From Acidobacteriota bacterium (GTDB taxonomy: Bacteria > Acidobacteriota > UBA6911 > JACOSC01): a stretch of DNA of 44,888 nucleotides. Positions 7,536 through 17,800 of this stretch are shown here, one piece after another. The position numbers and the translations under genes were made by a program. Under the pieces are notes generated by a model. That model had not been told where the DNA came from. It made no database searches and saw only the letters and a list, made by a program, of their open reading frames with translations. The stretch is from the NCBI GenBank assembly GCA_016179055.1, contig JACOSC010000076.1, positions 1 to 44,888 of the forward strand, written 5' to 3'. Position 1 is the stretch's first letter; every line of letters begins with the position of its first letter.

Positions 7536-9050
7536 TCACAGGCGGCGTGTGACAGAGGCTGATCGGCCGGCTTGTTTCCATCGGCTCGTCGGCGCGGTCG
7601 CCGGCTTGAGGGCATGCCCCTCGCTGCGCACGCAGAAATCGATAGCCGCGGCAATCAACGGCAGATCTCCATTCATCTCGAAAGATGGACTCTTTGTGGC
7701 AGACCCTTGCCGCGCAAAAAACTCGGAGATAAATCCCGTGTTGTAGCAACCACTCTGAAAAGCCGGGTCCTGCAGCACCTGACGAAAGAAGCCAATGTTG
7801 GTCTTGATGCCGGCCACAACGTATTCCTGCAAGGCGCGCCGCATTTGGGCCAGCGCGGCGTTGCGATCTCTGCCGTAAGTTATCAACTTGGCGATCAGCG
7901 GGTCATAATAAATCGGCACCTCGCACCCCGCATAAACGCCGGAATCGCACCGCACTCCCGGACCGCCTGGTTCGATGAGGTGAGTAATAAGTCCCGGGGA
8001 CGGGAAAAAATCGTTATACGGGTCCTCGGCGTAGATGCGGCATTCCAGCGCGGCGCCTTGCCAAGACACCGACGACTGAGAAATCGACAGCGGCATCCCG
8101 GCGGCAATGCGAATTTGTTCTTTGACAATGTCCAGGCCAGTGACCATCTCGGTGATCGGATGCTCCACCTGCAGTCGAGTATTCATTTCCAAGAAATAGA
8201 AATTCCGCGCGTCATCCACGAGAAACTCGACGGTGCCGGCGTTCTCATAGCCTGCCGCTTGCGCCACCTTAATTGCAACCGCCCCCATGCGCCGGCGCAA
8301 GTCGGCATCGACGAGCGGCGAGGGGGCTTCTTCAATCACTTTTTGGTGTCGTCGCTGAATTGAGCATTCCCGTTCGCCCAAATGAATGACTTGGCCCTGG
8401 GCATCCGCCAGAATTTGAATCTCGATATGGTGGGGATTGGCAATGGCTTTTTCGATGTACACCGCGTCATCGTTAAAGGCCGACATGGCTTCGGATCGCG
8501 CCTCGCGCAGCGCCCCCGGCAGCTCTTCCTCTCGCGCTACGAGACGCATTCCTTTGCCCCCGCCGCCGGCGGCCGCCTTGAGCATGACGGGAAAGCCAAC
8601 CTGTAAGGCAACCGCCTTGGCCTCTTCGTCCGAACGTATGGCAGTCGTCGCGCCGGGCACCACCGGCACACCGGCCGCGATGAGCGTTTGGCGGGCTTCC
8701 GTCTTGCTTCCCATCTTCCGCATGGCCGCGGCCGACGGCCCGATCAGTTTTATACGGGCCGCTTCGCAGGCGCGGGCAAAAGCTTCGTTTTCGGAAAGGA
8801 AGCCATAACCGGGATGAATCGCTTCGGCGCCGGACTGGTCGGCGATTTCCATTATTTTCTCGATCTGTAAATAACTTTGACTGGCCGGCGGCGGACCAAT
8901 GTTATAGGCTTCGTCGGCGAGGCGTATATGGCGCGCGTCACGATCGGCATCGGAGAAAACCGCCACCGTCATGATGCCCATTTCACGACACGCCCGTATA
9001 ATGCGAACGGCAATTTCGCCCCGGTTGGCAATTAACACTTTCTTGAACAT
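7536..9050 (-). CDS. accC: Biotin carboxylase subunit
   Basis: A 504-residue ATP-dependent carboxylase that carboxylates the biotin of its carrier protein using bicarbonate. The N-terminal domain starts FKKVLIANRGEIAVRIIRAC; the ATP-grasp domain has the glycine-rich loop GGGGKGMR (about 162-169) and the catalytic signature EMNTRLQVEHPITEMV (288-303). The C-terminal tail after about residue 445 is less conserved and somewhat long. It ends just before the family B element. The carrier protein gene lies downstream; selA lies 131 bases upstream on the same strand. It could belong to an acetyl-CoA, propionyl-CoA or pyruvate carboxylase; the carboxyltransferase is absent here. Confidence 0.94.
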   Translation of the reverse strand: MFKKVLIANRGEIAVRIIRACREMGIMTVAVFSDADRDARHIRLADEAYNIGPPPASQSYLQIEKIMEIADQSGAEAIHPGYGFLSENEAFARACEAARIKLIGPSAAAMRKMGSKTEARQTLIAAGVPVVPGATTAIRSDEEAKAVALQVGFPVMLKAAAGGGGKGMRLVAREEELPGALREARSEAMSAFNDDAVYIEKAIANPHHIEIQILADAQGQVIHLGERECSIQRRHQKVIEEAPSPLVDADLRRRMGAVAIKVAQAAGYENAGTVEFLVDDARNFYFLEMNTRLQVEHPITEMVTGLDIVKEQIRIAAGMPLSISQSSVSWQGAALECRIYAEDPYNDFFPSPGLITHLIEPGGPGVRCDSGVYAGCEVPIYYDPLIAKLITYGRDRNAALAQMRRALQEYVVAGIKTNIGFFRQVLQDPAFQSGCYNTGFISEFFARQGSATKSPSFEMNGDLPLIAAAIDFCVRSEGHALKPATAPTSRWKQAGRSASVTRRL

Positions 9051-9181
9051 AACACTTCACATCTCTAATCTGAAGATTCTTTCCAAAAATTGTCGGCCGC
9101 AAAATCACCGATCCGCTTACAGAGAAGCGAAGCGTGCCCCGCAGGCCGACTCAGTGTCTTTGCGATCAACAAAAACTTTTC

Positions 9182-10648
9182 TCAGGATTCATCGGTCAAT
9201 TCTTGTCCGGCGGCTTTGTCCGTCCGGCAACGCTCGACGTGCCGCACTCCCGCGCAAAGTCCCGCCACCAAGATATTCTCCTGCTCCGGCAAGACGGTGC
9301 GCAGGTCAATCAGCAGCTCATTAGACTCGACCCGGGCCAGTATGGGGGGTGCGTAAGTCCGCAAGAATGCTTCGAGCTCCGCAATGGACCCGGCTTGCCG
9401 TGACAGTCCAAGCAGTACGCCGGGCAGCGTCGCGGCCGGGCAAGCGCCGCCCCCTACTAAAGAAGCACCGGCCGGCAACGTTACCGAAATGGACGGGGGC
9501 AAAGCTTGGCGCAGTTTGCTGCGCAGCCGCCGTACACGCCGCATTAAAAGGTTCTTGGGTGCGGCGATCATGCGGAGTACGGGAATCTCATCAAGCTCGG
9601 TCCCTCGGCGGTAGGCCAGCAGAGTGGCTTCAAGCGCCGCATACGTCAATTTATCGACTCGGAGCATACGCATTAATGGGTTTTTCCTCAAAGCGCGCAC
9701 CAGGTCTTCACGGCCGGCGATGATGCCGGCTTGCGGCCCGCCCAGCAGCTTGTCTCCGCTAAAACAGATCAGCGCGGCGCCCGCCGCCAAGCTTCTTTGG
9801 GCGATAGGTTCATCCGAAATCCCGTATGGAGACAAGTCCACAAGGCAGCCGCTGCCCAGATCCTCGACCAGCGGCACGCCGCGCCGGCGACCCAGCTCGC
9901 ATAACTCTTCGATCGTGGGTCGCTCGGTAAATCCGTACATGCGATAGTTACTGGGATGCACGCGGAGAATCAGCGCCGTGTTGGGCGTGAGCGCTTCTTC
10001 ATAATCCTGCCGCCGTGTGCGGTTGGTAGTGCCGACCTCGCGTAGCAGGCCGCCGCTGCGCTGCATAATATCGGGGATGCGGAAAGATCCGCCGATCTCC
10101 ACCAATTCGCCGCGCGAAACCAAAACCTCTTTTCCACACGCCAGGGTGTTGAGAATCAGAAAAACGGCGGCGGCATTATTATTGACCACTGTGCCGGCTT
10201 CGCAGCCGAGTTGCTCGGCCAGCAGGGCGCTGATGCTCTGATCCCGTGTGGAACGCTCGCCGAGACTAAGATCGAATTCGAGATTGGTGTACTGGCCGGC
10301 AACCTGTCCCAGGCTTTCCGTGGCCGCGGTTGATAACGGCGCCCGTCCGAGATTCGTGTGCAGGATTACGCCCGTGGCGTTTATTACCGTCTTTAGTTTT
10401 GGGGTCATCCGTTCAATCACGCGTTGGCGGAGGCGATCCAGCAAAGTCTCCAGCGCCTGGAGAATTTGAGCTTCTTCCAACTCGCCGGTCGAAATCGCCA
10501 CTCGCACGGCGTCCAAAAGCGCCGTGAGTTCGCGTTGCACGAGATCTCGTCCGGCTTGGGTTACCAACTCTTGAACGCCGGGGTCCGCCAATATCTGATC
10601 GACTTGCGGGATTCGGCGAAATAATTGCGTCCTGGACGGATTATTCAT
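9182..10648 (-). CDS. selA: L-seryl-tRNA(Sec) selenium transferase
   Basis: Converts Ser-tRNA(Sec) to Sec-tRNA(Sec) with selenophosphate; PLP-dependent. The family landmarks are present: TNLGRAPLS, LEFDLSLGERSTRD and the PLP-lysine motif FSGDKLLGGPQAG with Lys300 in this numbering. I choose the ATG at 10648 (488 residues, starting MNNPSRTQLFRRIP), which matches normal family length. An upstream TTG at 10693 would add 15 unconserved residues. Its presence implies the organism makes selenoproteins. selB, selD and selC are not in the window. serS, which charges tRNA(Sec) with serine, is at 32148-33440. Confidence 0.95.
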   Translation of the reverse strand: MNNPSRTQLFRRIPQVDQILADPGVQELVTQAGRDLVQRELTALLDAVRVAISTGELEEAQILQALETLLDRLRQRVIERMTPKLKTVINATGVILHTNLGRAPLSTAATESLGQVAGQYTNLEFDLSLGERSTRDQSISALLAEQLGCEAGTVVNNNAAAVFLILNTLACGKEVLVSRGELVEIGGSFRIPDIMQRSGGLLREVGTTNRTRRQDYEEALTPNTALILRVHPSNYRMYGFTERPTIEELCELGRRRGVPLVEDLGSGCLVDLSPYGISDEPIAQRSLAAGAALICFSGDKLLGGPQAGIIAGREDLVRALRKNPLMRMLRVDKLTYAALEATLLAYRRGTELDEIPVLRMIAAPKNLLMRRVRRLRSKLRQALPPSISVTLPAGASLVGGGACPAATLPGVLLGLSRQAGSIAELEAFLRTYAPPILARVESNELLIDLRTVLPEQENILVAGLCAGVRHVERCRTDKAAGQELTDES

Positions 10649-10683
10649 AAGAACCCTAAAACTTCGTGCCGGCTCCTTTCTCC

Positions 10684-10920
10684 TTACTCCCAACCCGAAC
10701 GAGCCGGAACCAAAGAAGCGAAAATCTCAAAAGTTGGAGGCGCTTCAAAATCGTGAAATACCCGCATCAATAGAGGGCGGAACGGCAGCTCCAGAAAATA
10801 TTTTGCCAGTAAAAACACAAATTCCACGCGGGAATTACCGGTTTTTGTGCTTTTTGCTTGGCTCCCGTCACCGAATTTGATAAACTCCTCCCCTTGAGGA
10901 ACATTGGATTCCCTAGCCAT
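10684..10920 (-). CDS. Possible small protein upstream of selA
   Basis: A 78-residue open frame ending 36 bases before the selA start. It begins MARESNVPQGEEF and has a hydrophobic/aromatic middle (FVFLLAKYFLELPFRPLL) and a proline-containing end. No ribosome site is evident before the ATG, and I recognise no family. Its position directly upstream of selA and AT-richer composition than the helicase gene next door make it a plausible but unproven gene. Confidence 0.35.
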   Translation of the reverse strand: MARESNVPQGEEFIKFGDGSQAKSTKTGNSRVEFVFLLAKYFLELPFRPLLMRVFHDFEAPPTFEIFASLVPARSGWE

Positions 10921-10994
10921 CGCGACTTTATTAATGTCACGCCGCAGAACGTTCCCTGCGCATTCGGGACATTCGAGAGGGGAGCTTACGGTCG

Positions 10995-13139
10995 ATGAAG
11001 CTCGAAGACCTGCAACCCACCGCCGCAGTTCGTGGCATACTGCCCGACGCTCTTGCGACGGTCGTCAGCGTCCAGTGGTACGGCTCGGAGGCGCTCGAGC
11101 TGACGTACAAGACGCCGGCGGGCAAGGTGGCGAACGAACTACTCTATCGCCACGACGAGCCGCGCCTCGAACTCGTGGAACAAGGTCGCCCCTGGAGTTT
11201 CGACGGGGACGGAGCGCTCTTCCGCCTCGTCTCCGAGGCGCGGCGCATACGCCTCGCGCATCTTTTCGATCCGGTACTTGCGGTGCACACCTCTGTCGTG
11301 GATCCGCTTCCGCACCAGATCACGGCGGTCTATGAGTCCATGCTGCCGCGCCAGCCGTTGCGCTTCCTGCTCGCCGACGACCCGGGCGCCGGCAAGACGA
11401 TCATGGCCGGGCTCTTCATCAAGGAGCTGATCGCCCGTGGGGACCTGCAACGCTGTCTTATCGTCTGCCCCGGCAGCCTCGCCGAGCAGTGGCAGGACGA
11501 GCTCTACCGCCGCTTCCATCTGCCCTTTGAGATTCTCACCAACGACAAGCTCGAAGCCGCGCGCACCGGCAACTGGTTCCTGGAAACCAACATGGTCATC
11601 GCCCGCCTCGACAAGCTGTCGCGCAATGAGGACGTGCAGCAGAAGCTCCAGGCGCCGGATTGTCGCTGGGATCTCGTGGTCTGTGACGAGGCGCATAAGA
11701 TGTCGGCCACGGTCTTCGGCGGCGAGATCAAGTACACCAAGCGCTACCGGCTCGGCCAGCTCCTCTCAACGCTCACCCGGCACTTCCTGCTGATGACGGC
11801 GACACCGCACAACGGCAAGGAGGAGGACTTCCAGCTCTTCATGGCGCTCCTGGACGGCGACCGTTTCGAGGGCCGGTTCCGTGACGGGGTCCACGTGGCC
11901 GATGTCTCGGACATGATGCGCAGGATGGTGAAGGAGGGCTTGCTCAAGTTCGACGGCACGCCGCTCTTTCCCGAGCGCATCGCCTACACGGTGCCCTATA
12001 AGCTCTCGGATGCGGAGGCCCGCCTCTACAAATCGGTCACCGACTATGTGCGCGAGGAGTTCAACCGCGCCGAGGCGCTCGAAAACGATAAGCGCGCCGG
12101 CACCGTCGGCTTCGCGCTCACCATCCTTCAGCGGCGGCTCGCATCGTCACCCGAGGCGATCTATCAGTCGCTGCGCCGCCGTCGTGAGCGCCTCGAAAGT
12201 CGACTGCGCGAACTGGAAGTGCTCCAGCGCGGGGGCCAGGCTGCGCCGATCCTGGCGCCCGCCGTTGCGGCGCTCGATGCCGACGATGTTGAGGATCTCG
12301 AAGACGCACCGGACAACGAGGTCGAAGCCGCCGAGGAGGAGATCCTCGACCAGGCGACCGCGGCCCGTTCTATCGTCGAGCTGAAAGCCGAGATCGAAAC
12401 ACTGAAGGGCTTGGAGTCGCTGGCACTGGCTGTTTGCCGCAGTGGCGCAGACACTAAGTGGCGCGAACTGGCGAGTCTGCTCGGCGAGATTTTTACCACC
12501 GGCAGCAATGCCGACCGGGTGGCCGAGCCGACCATCCCCTATGGCGCTGGACCGATCCCGAGGCCTGTGCCTTCCGCGCATCAGAAGCTCGTCCTCTTCA
12601 CCGAGCACCGCGACACGCTGAGCTATCTGGAGAGCCGCATCACCACGTTGCTCGGCCGCAAGGAGGCCGTGGCCATGATCCACGGCGGCATGGGCCGCGA
12701 GGAACGCACGAAGGTGCAGGAATCGTTCAAGCACGACCCCGAGGTGCAGGTGTTGCTGGCCACGGACGCCGCCCGTGAGGGCATCAACCTCCAGCGCGCC
12801 CACCTGATGGTGAACTACGACCTGCCGTGGAATCCTAACCGCATCGAGCAACGCTTCGGCCGCATCCACCGAATCGGCCAGACCGAGGTGTGCCACCTTT
12901 GGAACCTGGTGGCCGAGGAGACCCGTGAAGGCGACGTCTATCGCAAGCTACTGGAAAAACTCGAGCAGGCTCGTCAAGCGTTGGGTGGCCAGGTGTTCGA
13001 CGTACTCGGCAGGCTGAAGTTCGAGGGTAAATCACTGCGCGATCTTCTGATCGAGGCCATCCGCTACGGCGATCAGCCAGAGGTGCGCGCCCGCCTGACA
13101 ACGGTACTGGAGCACGCGCTCGACCGCGGCCATCTCTAG
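10995..13139 (+). CDS. SNF2-family helicase, N-terminal part of an interrupted defence gene
   Basis: Residues 1-714 of what should be a roughly 1190-residue SNF2 helicase with a DUF3883 domain. Visible motifs: Walker A DDPGAGKTIM (Lys134), DEAH box (CDEAH, 231-234), motif III MTATPHNGK, and the C-terminal helicase motifs ATDAAREGINLQ, NYDLPWNPNRIEQRFGR and HRIGQ. The frame is stopped by TAG at 13137-13139, and the same frame continues without interval into the rest of the protein, so this looks like a nonsense mutation (CAG to TAG would restore it). GAGGGGAG upstream supports the ATG at 10995. Context: first gene of a three-gene defence-type module with a DUF1156 methylase and a DUF499 ATPase. 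Confidence 0.92.
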   Translation: MKLEDLQPTAAVRGILPDALATVVSVQWYGSEALELTYKTPAGKVANELLYRHDEPRLELVEQGRPWSFDGDGALFRLVSEARRIRLAHLFDPVLAVHTSVVDPLPHQITAVYESMLPRQPLRFLLADDPGAGKTIMAGLFIKELIARGDLQRCLIVCPGSLAEQWQDELYRRFHLPFEILTNDKLEAARTGNWFLETNMVIARLDKLSRNEDVQQKLQAPDCRWDLVVCDEAHKMSATVFGGEIKYTKRYRLGQLLSTLTRHFLLMTATPHNGKEEDFQLFMALLDGDRFEGRFRDGVHVADVSDMMRRMVKEGLLKFDGTPLFPERIAYTVPYKLSDAEARLYKSVTDYVREEFNRAEALENDKRAGTVGFALTILQRRLASSPEAIYQSLRRRRERLESRLRELEVLQRGGQAAPILAPAVAALDADDVEDLEDAPDNEVEAAEEEILDQATAARSIVELKAEIETLKGLESLALAVCRSGADTKWRELASLLGEIFTTGSNADRVAEPTIPYGAGPIPRPVPSAHQKLVLFTEHRDTLSYLESRITTLLGRKEAVAMIHGGMGREERTKVQESFKHDPEVQVLLATDAAREGINLQRAHLMVNYDLPWNPNRIEQRFGRIHRIGQTEVCHLWNLVAEETREGDVYRKLLEKLEQARQALGGQVFDVLGRLKFEGKSLRDLLIEAIRYGDQPEVRARLTTVLEHALDRGHL

Positions 13140-13142
13140 GAC

Positions 13143-14572
13143 TTGCTTGAAGAACGGGCGCTCGCCCACGACGCCATGGATGCCGGCCATGTCCACCGCA
13201 TCCGCGAAGACATGGAGCGAGCCGAGGCCCGCCGCCTGCAGCCGCACTACATCGAGTCCTTCTTTCATGAAGCATTCCAGCGTCTGGGCGGATCGGCCAA
13301 GCAGCGCGAGCCGCGCCGCTACGAGATCACCCACGTTCCGGCCCCGGTGCGCAACCGCGATCGCCTGATCGGCATCTGCGAACCGGTACTGTCACGCTAC
13401 GAGCGCATCGCCTTCGAGAAATCACTGATTGCGCCGCAGGGTCAGCCGCTGGCCGCCTTCGTCTGTCCGGGCCATCCGCTGCTCGACTCAGTCATCGACC
13501 TCACCCTCGAGCGCCACCGTGACCTGCTCAAGCGCGGCGCCGTTCTGGTGGACGAGCGCGACACCGGCACGCAGCCGCGCGTGCTGTTCTACCTCGAACA
13601 TGCGATCCAGGACGCAAGCCTCACGCGCTCGGGTGAACGCCGCGTCGTCTCGAAGCGCATGCTCTATGTGGAGCTCGACGCCGACGGCGCCATGCGCCAT
13701 GTGCACTACGCGCCCTATCTCGACTACCGGCCGCTGGCCGAGGGCGGGCCGGGCGTGGACGCAATTCTCGATCGACCTGAGTGTGCGTGGATCAACCGCC
13801 GGCTCGAGCAGACGGCTCAAGGCTACGCGGTGGCGCAGGTCGTGCCGGAGCACCTGGCCGAGCTCCGCGGCGTCAAGCTCGCGCTGATCGCCAAGACCGA
13901 GGCGGCGGTAAAGGACCGGCTTACCAAGGAGATCACTTATTGGGATCACCGCGCCGAGCAACTCAAGCTCCAGGAGCAGGCCGGCAAGGCCAACGCCCGG
14001 CTCAACTCGGGTGAGGCCCGCAAGCGGGCCGGCAATCTCCAGGGACGGCTGCAAAAACGGCTCGCCGATTTGAAGCTCGAGGCGCAGATCTCGCCGCTGC
14101 CGCCCGTGGTGCTCGGCGGCCTGCTGGTGGTGCCTATGGGCCTGCTCGCGGCCATGAGCGGGTGGACGGAGGCCACAGCTACCGGGCCTGTGGATACGCA
14201 AGCCGGCGCCGCGCGCGCCCGCGCGGTTGTCATGGAGATCGAGCGCCGTCTCGGCTTCGATCCGACCGACCGCGAGTTCGAAAAGCTCGGCTACGACATC
14301 GAGAGCCGCGTCACCGGCACCGGCAAGCTGCGCTTCATCGAGGTGAAGGGGCGCGTGGCCGGCGCGGCAACGATCACCGTCACGAAGAACGAGTCCTCTA
14401 CTCGCTCAACAAGCCCGAGGACTTCATTCTCGCCATCGTCGAGTTCCTCGATGATGCCGCGCACTGCGTCCACTACCTGCGCTGCCCGTTCCAGCGCGAG
14501 CCGGATTTTGGAGTCACGAGCGTCAACTACGATTTTGCCAAACTGCTGGAAAGAGCGGAGGCGCCAAGATGA
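13143..14572 (+). pseudogene. C-terminal part of the SNF2/DUF3883 gene, with a one-base deletion
   Basis: This continues the helicase in the same frame directly after the TAG (DLLEERALAHDAMDAGHVH...). Near the end a DUF3883 domain appears: ERRLGFDPTDREFEKLGYD, then LRFIEVKGR with the E-x-K pattern of a nuclease-like fold. At about 14393/14394 one base seems to be missing: the frame switches, and the expected ending (LYSLNKPEDFILAIVEFLDD ... FAKLLERAEAPR) is found in the neighbouring frame up to the stop at 14570-14572. Without the shift the frame would run to 14609 with a serine/arginine-rich, unnatural tail. Two independent lesions argue for a decaying gene, unless they are assembly errors. 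Confidence 0.85.
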
Positions 14573-14664
14573 GTTCGCCGATCCACGGAATGAGCACAGC
14601 GATCACTGAGCAGCTTCATCAGTTGATGGGCGCCGCTATAGGCAGTGCGACGCATTGCACGTGA
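14569..14664 (+). CDS. Possible 31-codon remnant overlapping the helicase stop
   Basis: An ATG at 14569 overlaps the restored helicase stop as ATGA, the usual coupling of adjacent genes. It opens a frame reading MSSPIHGMSTAITEQLHQLM and so on, ending at 14662-14664. It is too short for a normal gene. I suspect the start of a deleted operon gene between helicase and methylase. Function cannot be inferred. Confidence 0.3.
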   Translation: MSSPIHGMSTAITEQLHQLMGAAIGSATHCT

Positions 14665-14805
14665 AATTGCACGGACACGCAATCCGCGTGCAATGCAGGT
14701 CGGGGCAATCGCCACAAGGTGTTATAAAAAAGTACTTAAGCTAATGGTCGATTGCACGCAACCCGCGGAATTGGCCTGATCCGGCTTCGCACGCATGCAA
14801 TCGCC
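14652..14805. promoter_or_regulatory. Cluster of TTGCACG/CGTGCAA motifs upstream of the methylase
   Basis: ATTGCACG occurs at 14654, 14666 and 14751, its inverse CGTGCAAT at 14687, and a related GCATGCAAT near 14793. The 14666 and 14687 copies form an inverted pair with 13 bases between them. The cluster fills the only sizeable gap inside the defence module, just before the methylase ribosome site AAGGAGG at 14806. It may be an operator, a regulator's direct-repeat site or a degenerate small repeat array. Regulation is inference. Confidence 0.45.
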
Positions 14806-14821
14806 AAGGAGGCCCGGGCGC

Positions 14822-17800
14822 ATGACCGCACGACGTAAGAAACTTATCGAAGTCGCGTTGCCGCTGGAGGCCATCAACAAGGCTTCGGCGCGGGAGAAGT
14901 CGATCCGCCATGGGCATCCGAGCACGCTGCACTTGTGGTGGGCGCGGCGGCCGCTGGCGGCGGCGCGGGCGGTGATCTTCGCGCAGATGGTGGATGACCC
15001 GTCGGCGCATCCGGATCTGTTTCCCACCGAGAAGAAGCAGGAGAAAGAGCGGCAGCGGCTGTTCCGCATCATTGAGGACCTGGTGCTGTGGGAAAACACC
15101 ACCAACGAGACGGTCTTGCAGCAGGCGCGGGACGAGATCTGGCAGAGCTGGCGCTATACCTGCGCGGAGAACGCCGACCACCCGCGCGCCAAGGAGTTGT
15201 TCGATCGGCACAAGCTCCCCGCCTTCCATGACCCTTTCGCCGGCGGCGGGGCGCTGCCGCTGGAGGCGCAGCGGCTGGGTCTCGAGGCGTATGCGAGCGA
15301 CCTGAACCCGGTGGCGGTGCTGATCAACAAGGCGATGATCGAGATCCCGCCAAAGTTCGCCGGACGGCCGCCGGTGAACCCTGGGAGAGTGCATCCTGGG
15401 AATCCTGGGAGCGCCGGCATCCCTGCCGGCGAAAAAGCCGGCGAAGAAGCTGGCGAAAAACCCAGCAAAGGCTGGTACTCCCGCCACTACCTCCCGCACT
15501 TCGACCAATCCGGCCTCGTGCAATCCATCACGTTCCGGCTGCATGATGCAGTGCCCGACCAGGTGATCGAACAATGGAAGGCGGAGCTGGCCTGGCGGGG
15601 GGGCCTGCCCGCCACCGCCCCCCAGGAAGTTGAGTTGCGCAAACGCATCGCCAAATATGAAGATGCCGGCCACGGGGCATGCTGGCTGCGGGACGAGCGG
15701 ATCGCCGCGCTCGTGGAAAACGCCCTCCTGTACTTCGACGGCGAGCGCTACCGGCTCATCGCCTGGTGCGTCATGCCCAATCATGTTCACGCCCTGGTAG
15801 AAACCCGAGCGGGCTGGCCTATCGCCGACCTGGCACATTCCTGGAAGTCCTACACGGCACAGAAAGCCAACCAAATCCTCGGGCGCTCCGGCCCGTTTTG
15901 GTTCCGCGAGTACCACGATCGCTTCATTCGGGACGATGATCATTTAGCCGCGACCGTGGCTTACATCGAGGAGAACCCGGTGAAGGCGGGACTGGTCAGG
16001 GCGGCGGCGGATTGGCGATTCAGCAGCGCCGCGAGGAAACAGGCAGAAGACTCGCCGGCAGGGATGCCGGCGGTCCCAGGGACGCTGCCGGGAATGAGTA
16101 TGTGGAAGGGCGCGCAGGGGCTCGCAGAAGACGTGCGCTACTACGGCCAGTGGATGCGCGACGAGGCCGAGAAGCGCATCGGCCACCTCTACCCCAAGAT
16201 CGAGGTCACGGCCGAGATGGCGAAGGAGCGACCGGACCTGAAGAAATACGTGGGCCAGAAGCTCACCGTCATCGCCTGGCTCTGGGCGCGCACGGTGAAG
16301 AGCCCGAACCCGGCCTTCGCGCAGGTCGACGTTCCGCTCGCCTCCACCTTTTTGCTCTCCACCAAACCGGGCAAGGAGGCCTACGTCGAGCCGGTAATCC
16401 TGGGAGCGCCGACCCTGGGAGCGCCGGCATCCTTGCCGGCTCAGAGCCGGCTGGAAGCCGGCGCTCCCAGGGGGTACCGCTTCACGGTGAAGGTGGGCAA
16501 GCCGAAGGACGCTGAGGCGGCGAAGAACGGCACCAAGCTCTCGCGCGGGGCGAACTTTCAATGCCTGATATCGGGGACGCCGATCACGGGCGACTACATC
16601 AAGGCCGAGGGCAAGGCCGGGCGCATGAGCACGCGGCTGATGGCGATCGTCGTCGAGGGCGAGCGCGGACGCGTGTACCTGCCGCCGACGCTGGAGATGG
16701 AGGAGGTCGCGCGAAAGGCGCAGCCGGAGTGGAAACCCCAGACGCCTCTTCCAGCGAAGGCCCTTGGCTTTAGCGTTCAACTCTACTTCGATCATGGCAC
16801 CTACGGCGATCTCTTCACTCAGCGCCAACTCGTGGCGCTCACCGCTTTTTCTGATCTTGTGAAAGAAGCCAGCCAAAGGGTGCGGCGGGACGCGCTTGCC
16901 GCTGGGTTGGCCGACGATGAGCGTGGCCTCGACGACGGCGGGTTGGCGGTCACCGCATACGCTGATGCCGTAGCGTTGTACCTGGCGCTGGCTGTCGACA
17001 AGGCAAGTGACTACAACAGTGCGCTGGTTATGTGGAGCCCGAGTCGGGATCAGGCCAAGACCACCTTTGCCCGTGGTGCATTGCCCATGGTTTTGGATTT
17101 TGCCGAGGTAAACGTCTTTGCTGGAGCGGCCGGGGACATTTCCGTTTCTTTGGAGGGCATTGTTCGAACGGTTGTGCAGCTTGGCTGCTCGTCATCCGGA
17201 TGTGCAGTCCAGTCGGGTGCACAAACCCAGTCCATCACGTCGGGGAAGATAGTGTCGACCGATCCACCCTACTTCGACAACATTGGATATGCCGACCTTT
17301 CGGACTTCTTTTACGCGTGGCTTCGGCCGTCGCTCAAGGCTGTGTTCCCGAGTCTCCTTGCCACCGTCGCTGTGCCAAAGGCTGAGGAGTTGGTCGCAAC
17401 GCCCGACCGTCACGGGGGCAAGCTTCAGGCAGAAGCATTCTTCATGAACGGTATGACGGCTGCCATGCATCGGCTTTCCGAACAGGCGCACCAAGCTTTT
17501 CCCGTCACGATCTACTACGCCTTTCGGCAGTCAGAAACGGAGAGCGAGGGGACCGCTTCCACGGGATGGGAGGCTTTTCTCGAGGCTGTCGTAAGTGCTG
17601 GTTTGTCCGTTAGCGGGACATGGCCGATGCGGACGGAGCGCAAAGGTCGGAGCAGGGATATTGACAGCAACGCCCTCGTCTCCAGCATCGTCCTCGTCTG
17701 CCGCCCGCGCGCGGCTGACGCGCCCACCGCCACGCGCCGCGAGTTGGTCACTGCGCTCAAGGCCGAGCTGCCCGTGGCGCTCGCCCACCTGCAGCGCGGG

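Noticed and set aside
7465-7749. 94-codon minus-strand frame
   Set aside because: It overlaps the family B element and the end of biotin carboxylase in another frame.
12147-12896. Long antisense frame within the helicase gene
   Set aside because: High GC gives long shadow frames opposite real codons; the helicase motifs on the plus strand explain the sequence.
13137-13139. Amber codon as programmed read-through or pyrrolysine
   Set aside because: Helicases of this type have no need of such a residue, no pyl genes are seen, and the same gene has a second lesion; mutation is simpler.
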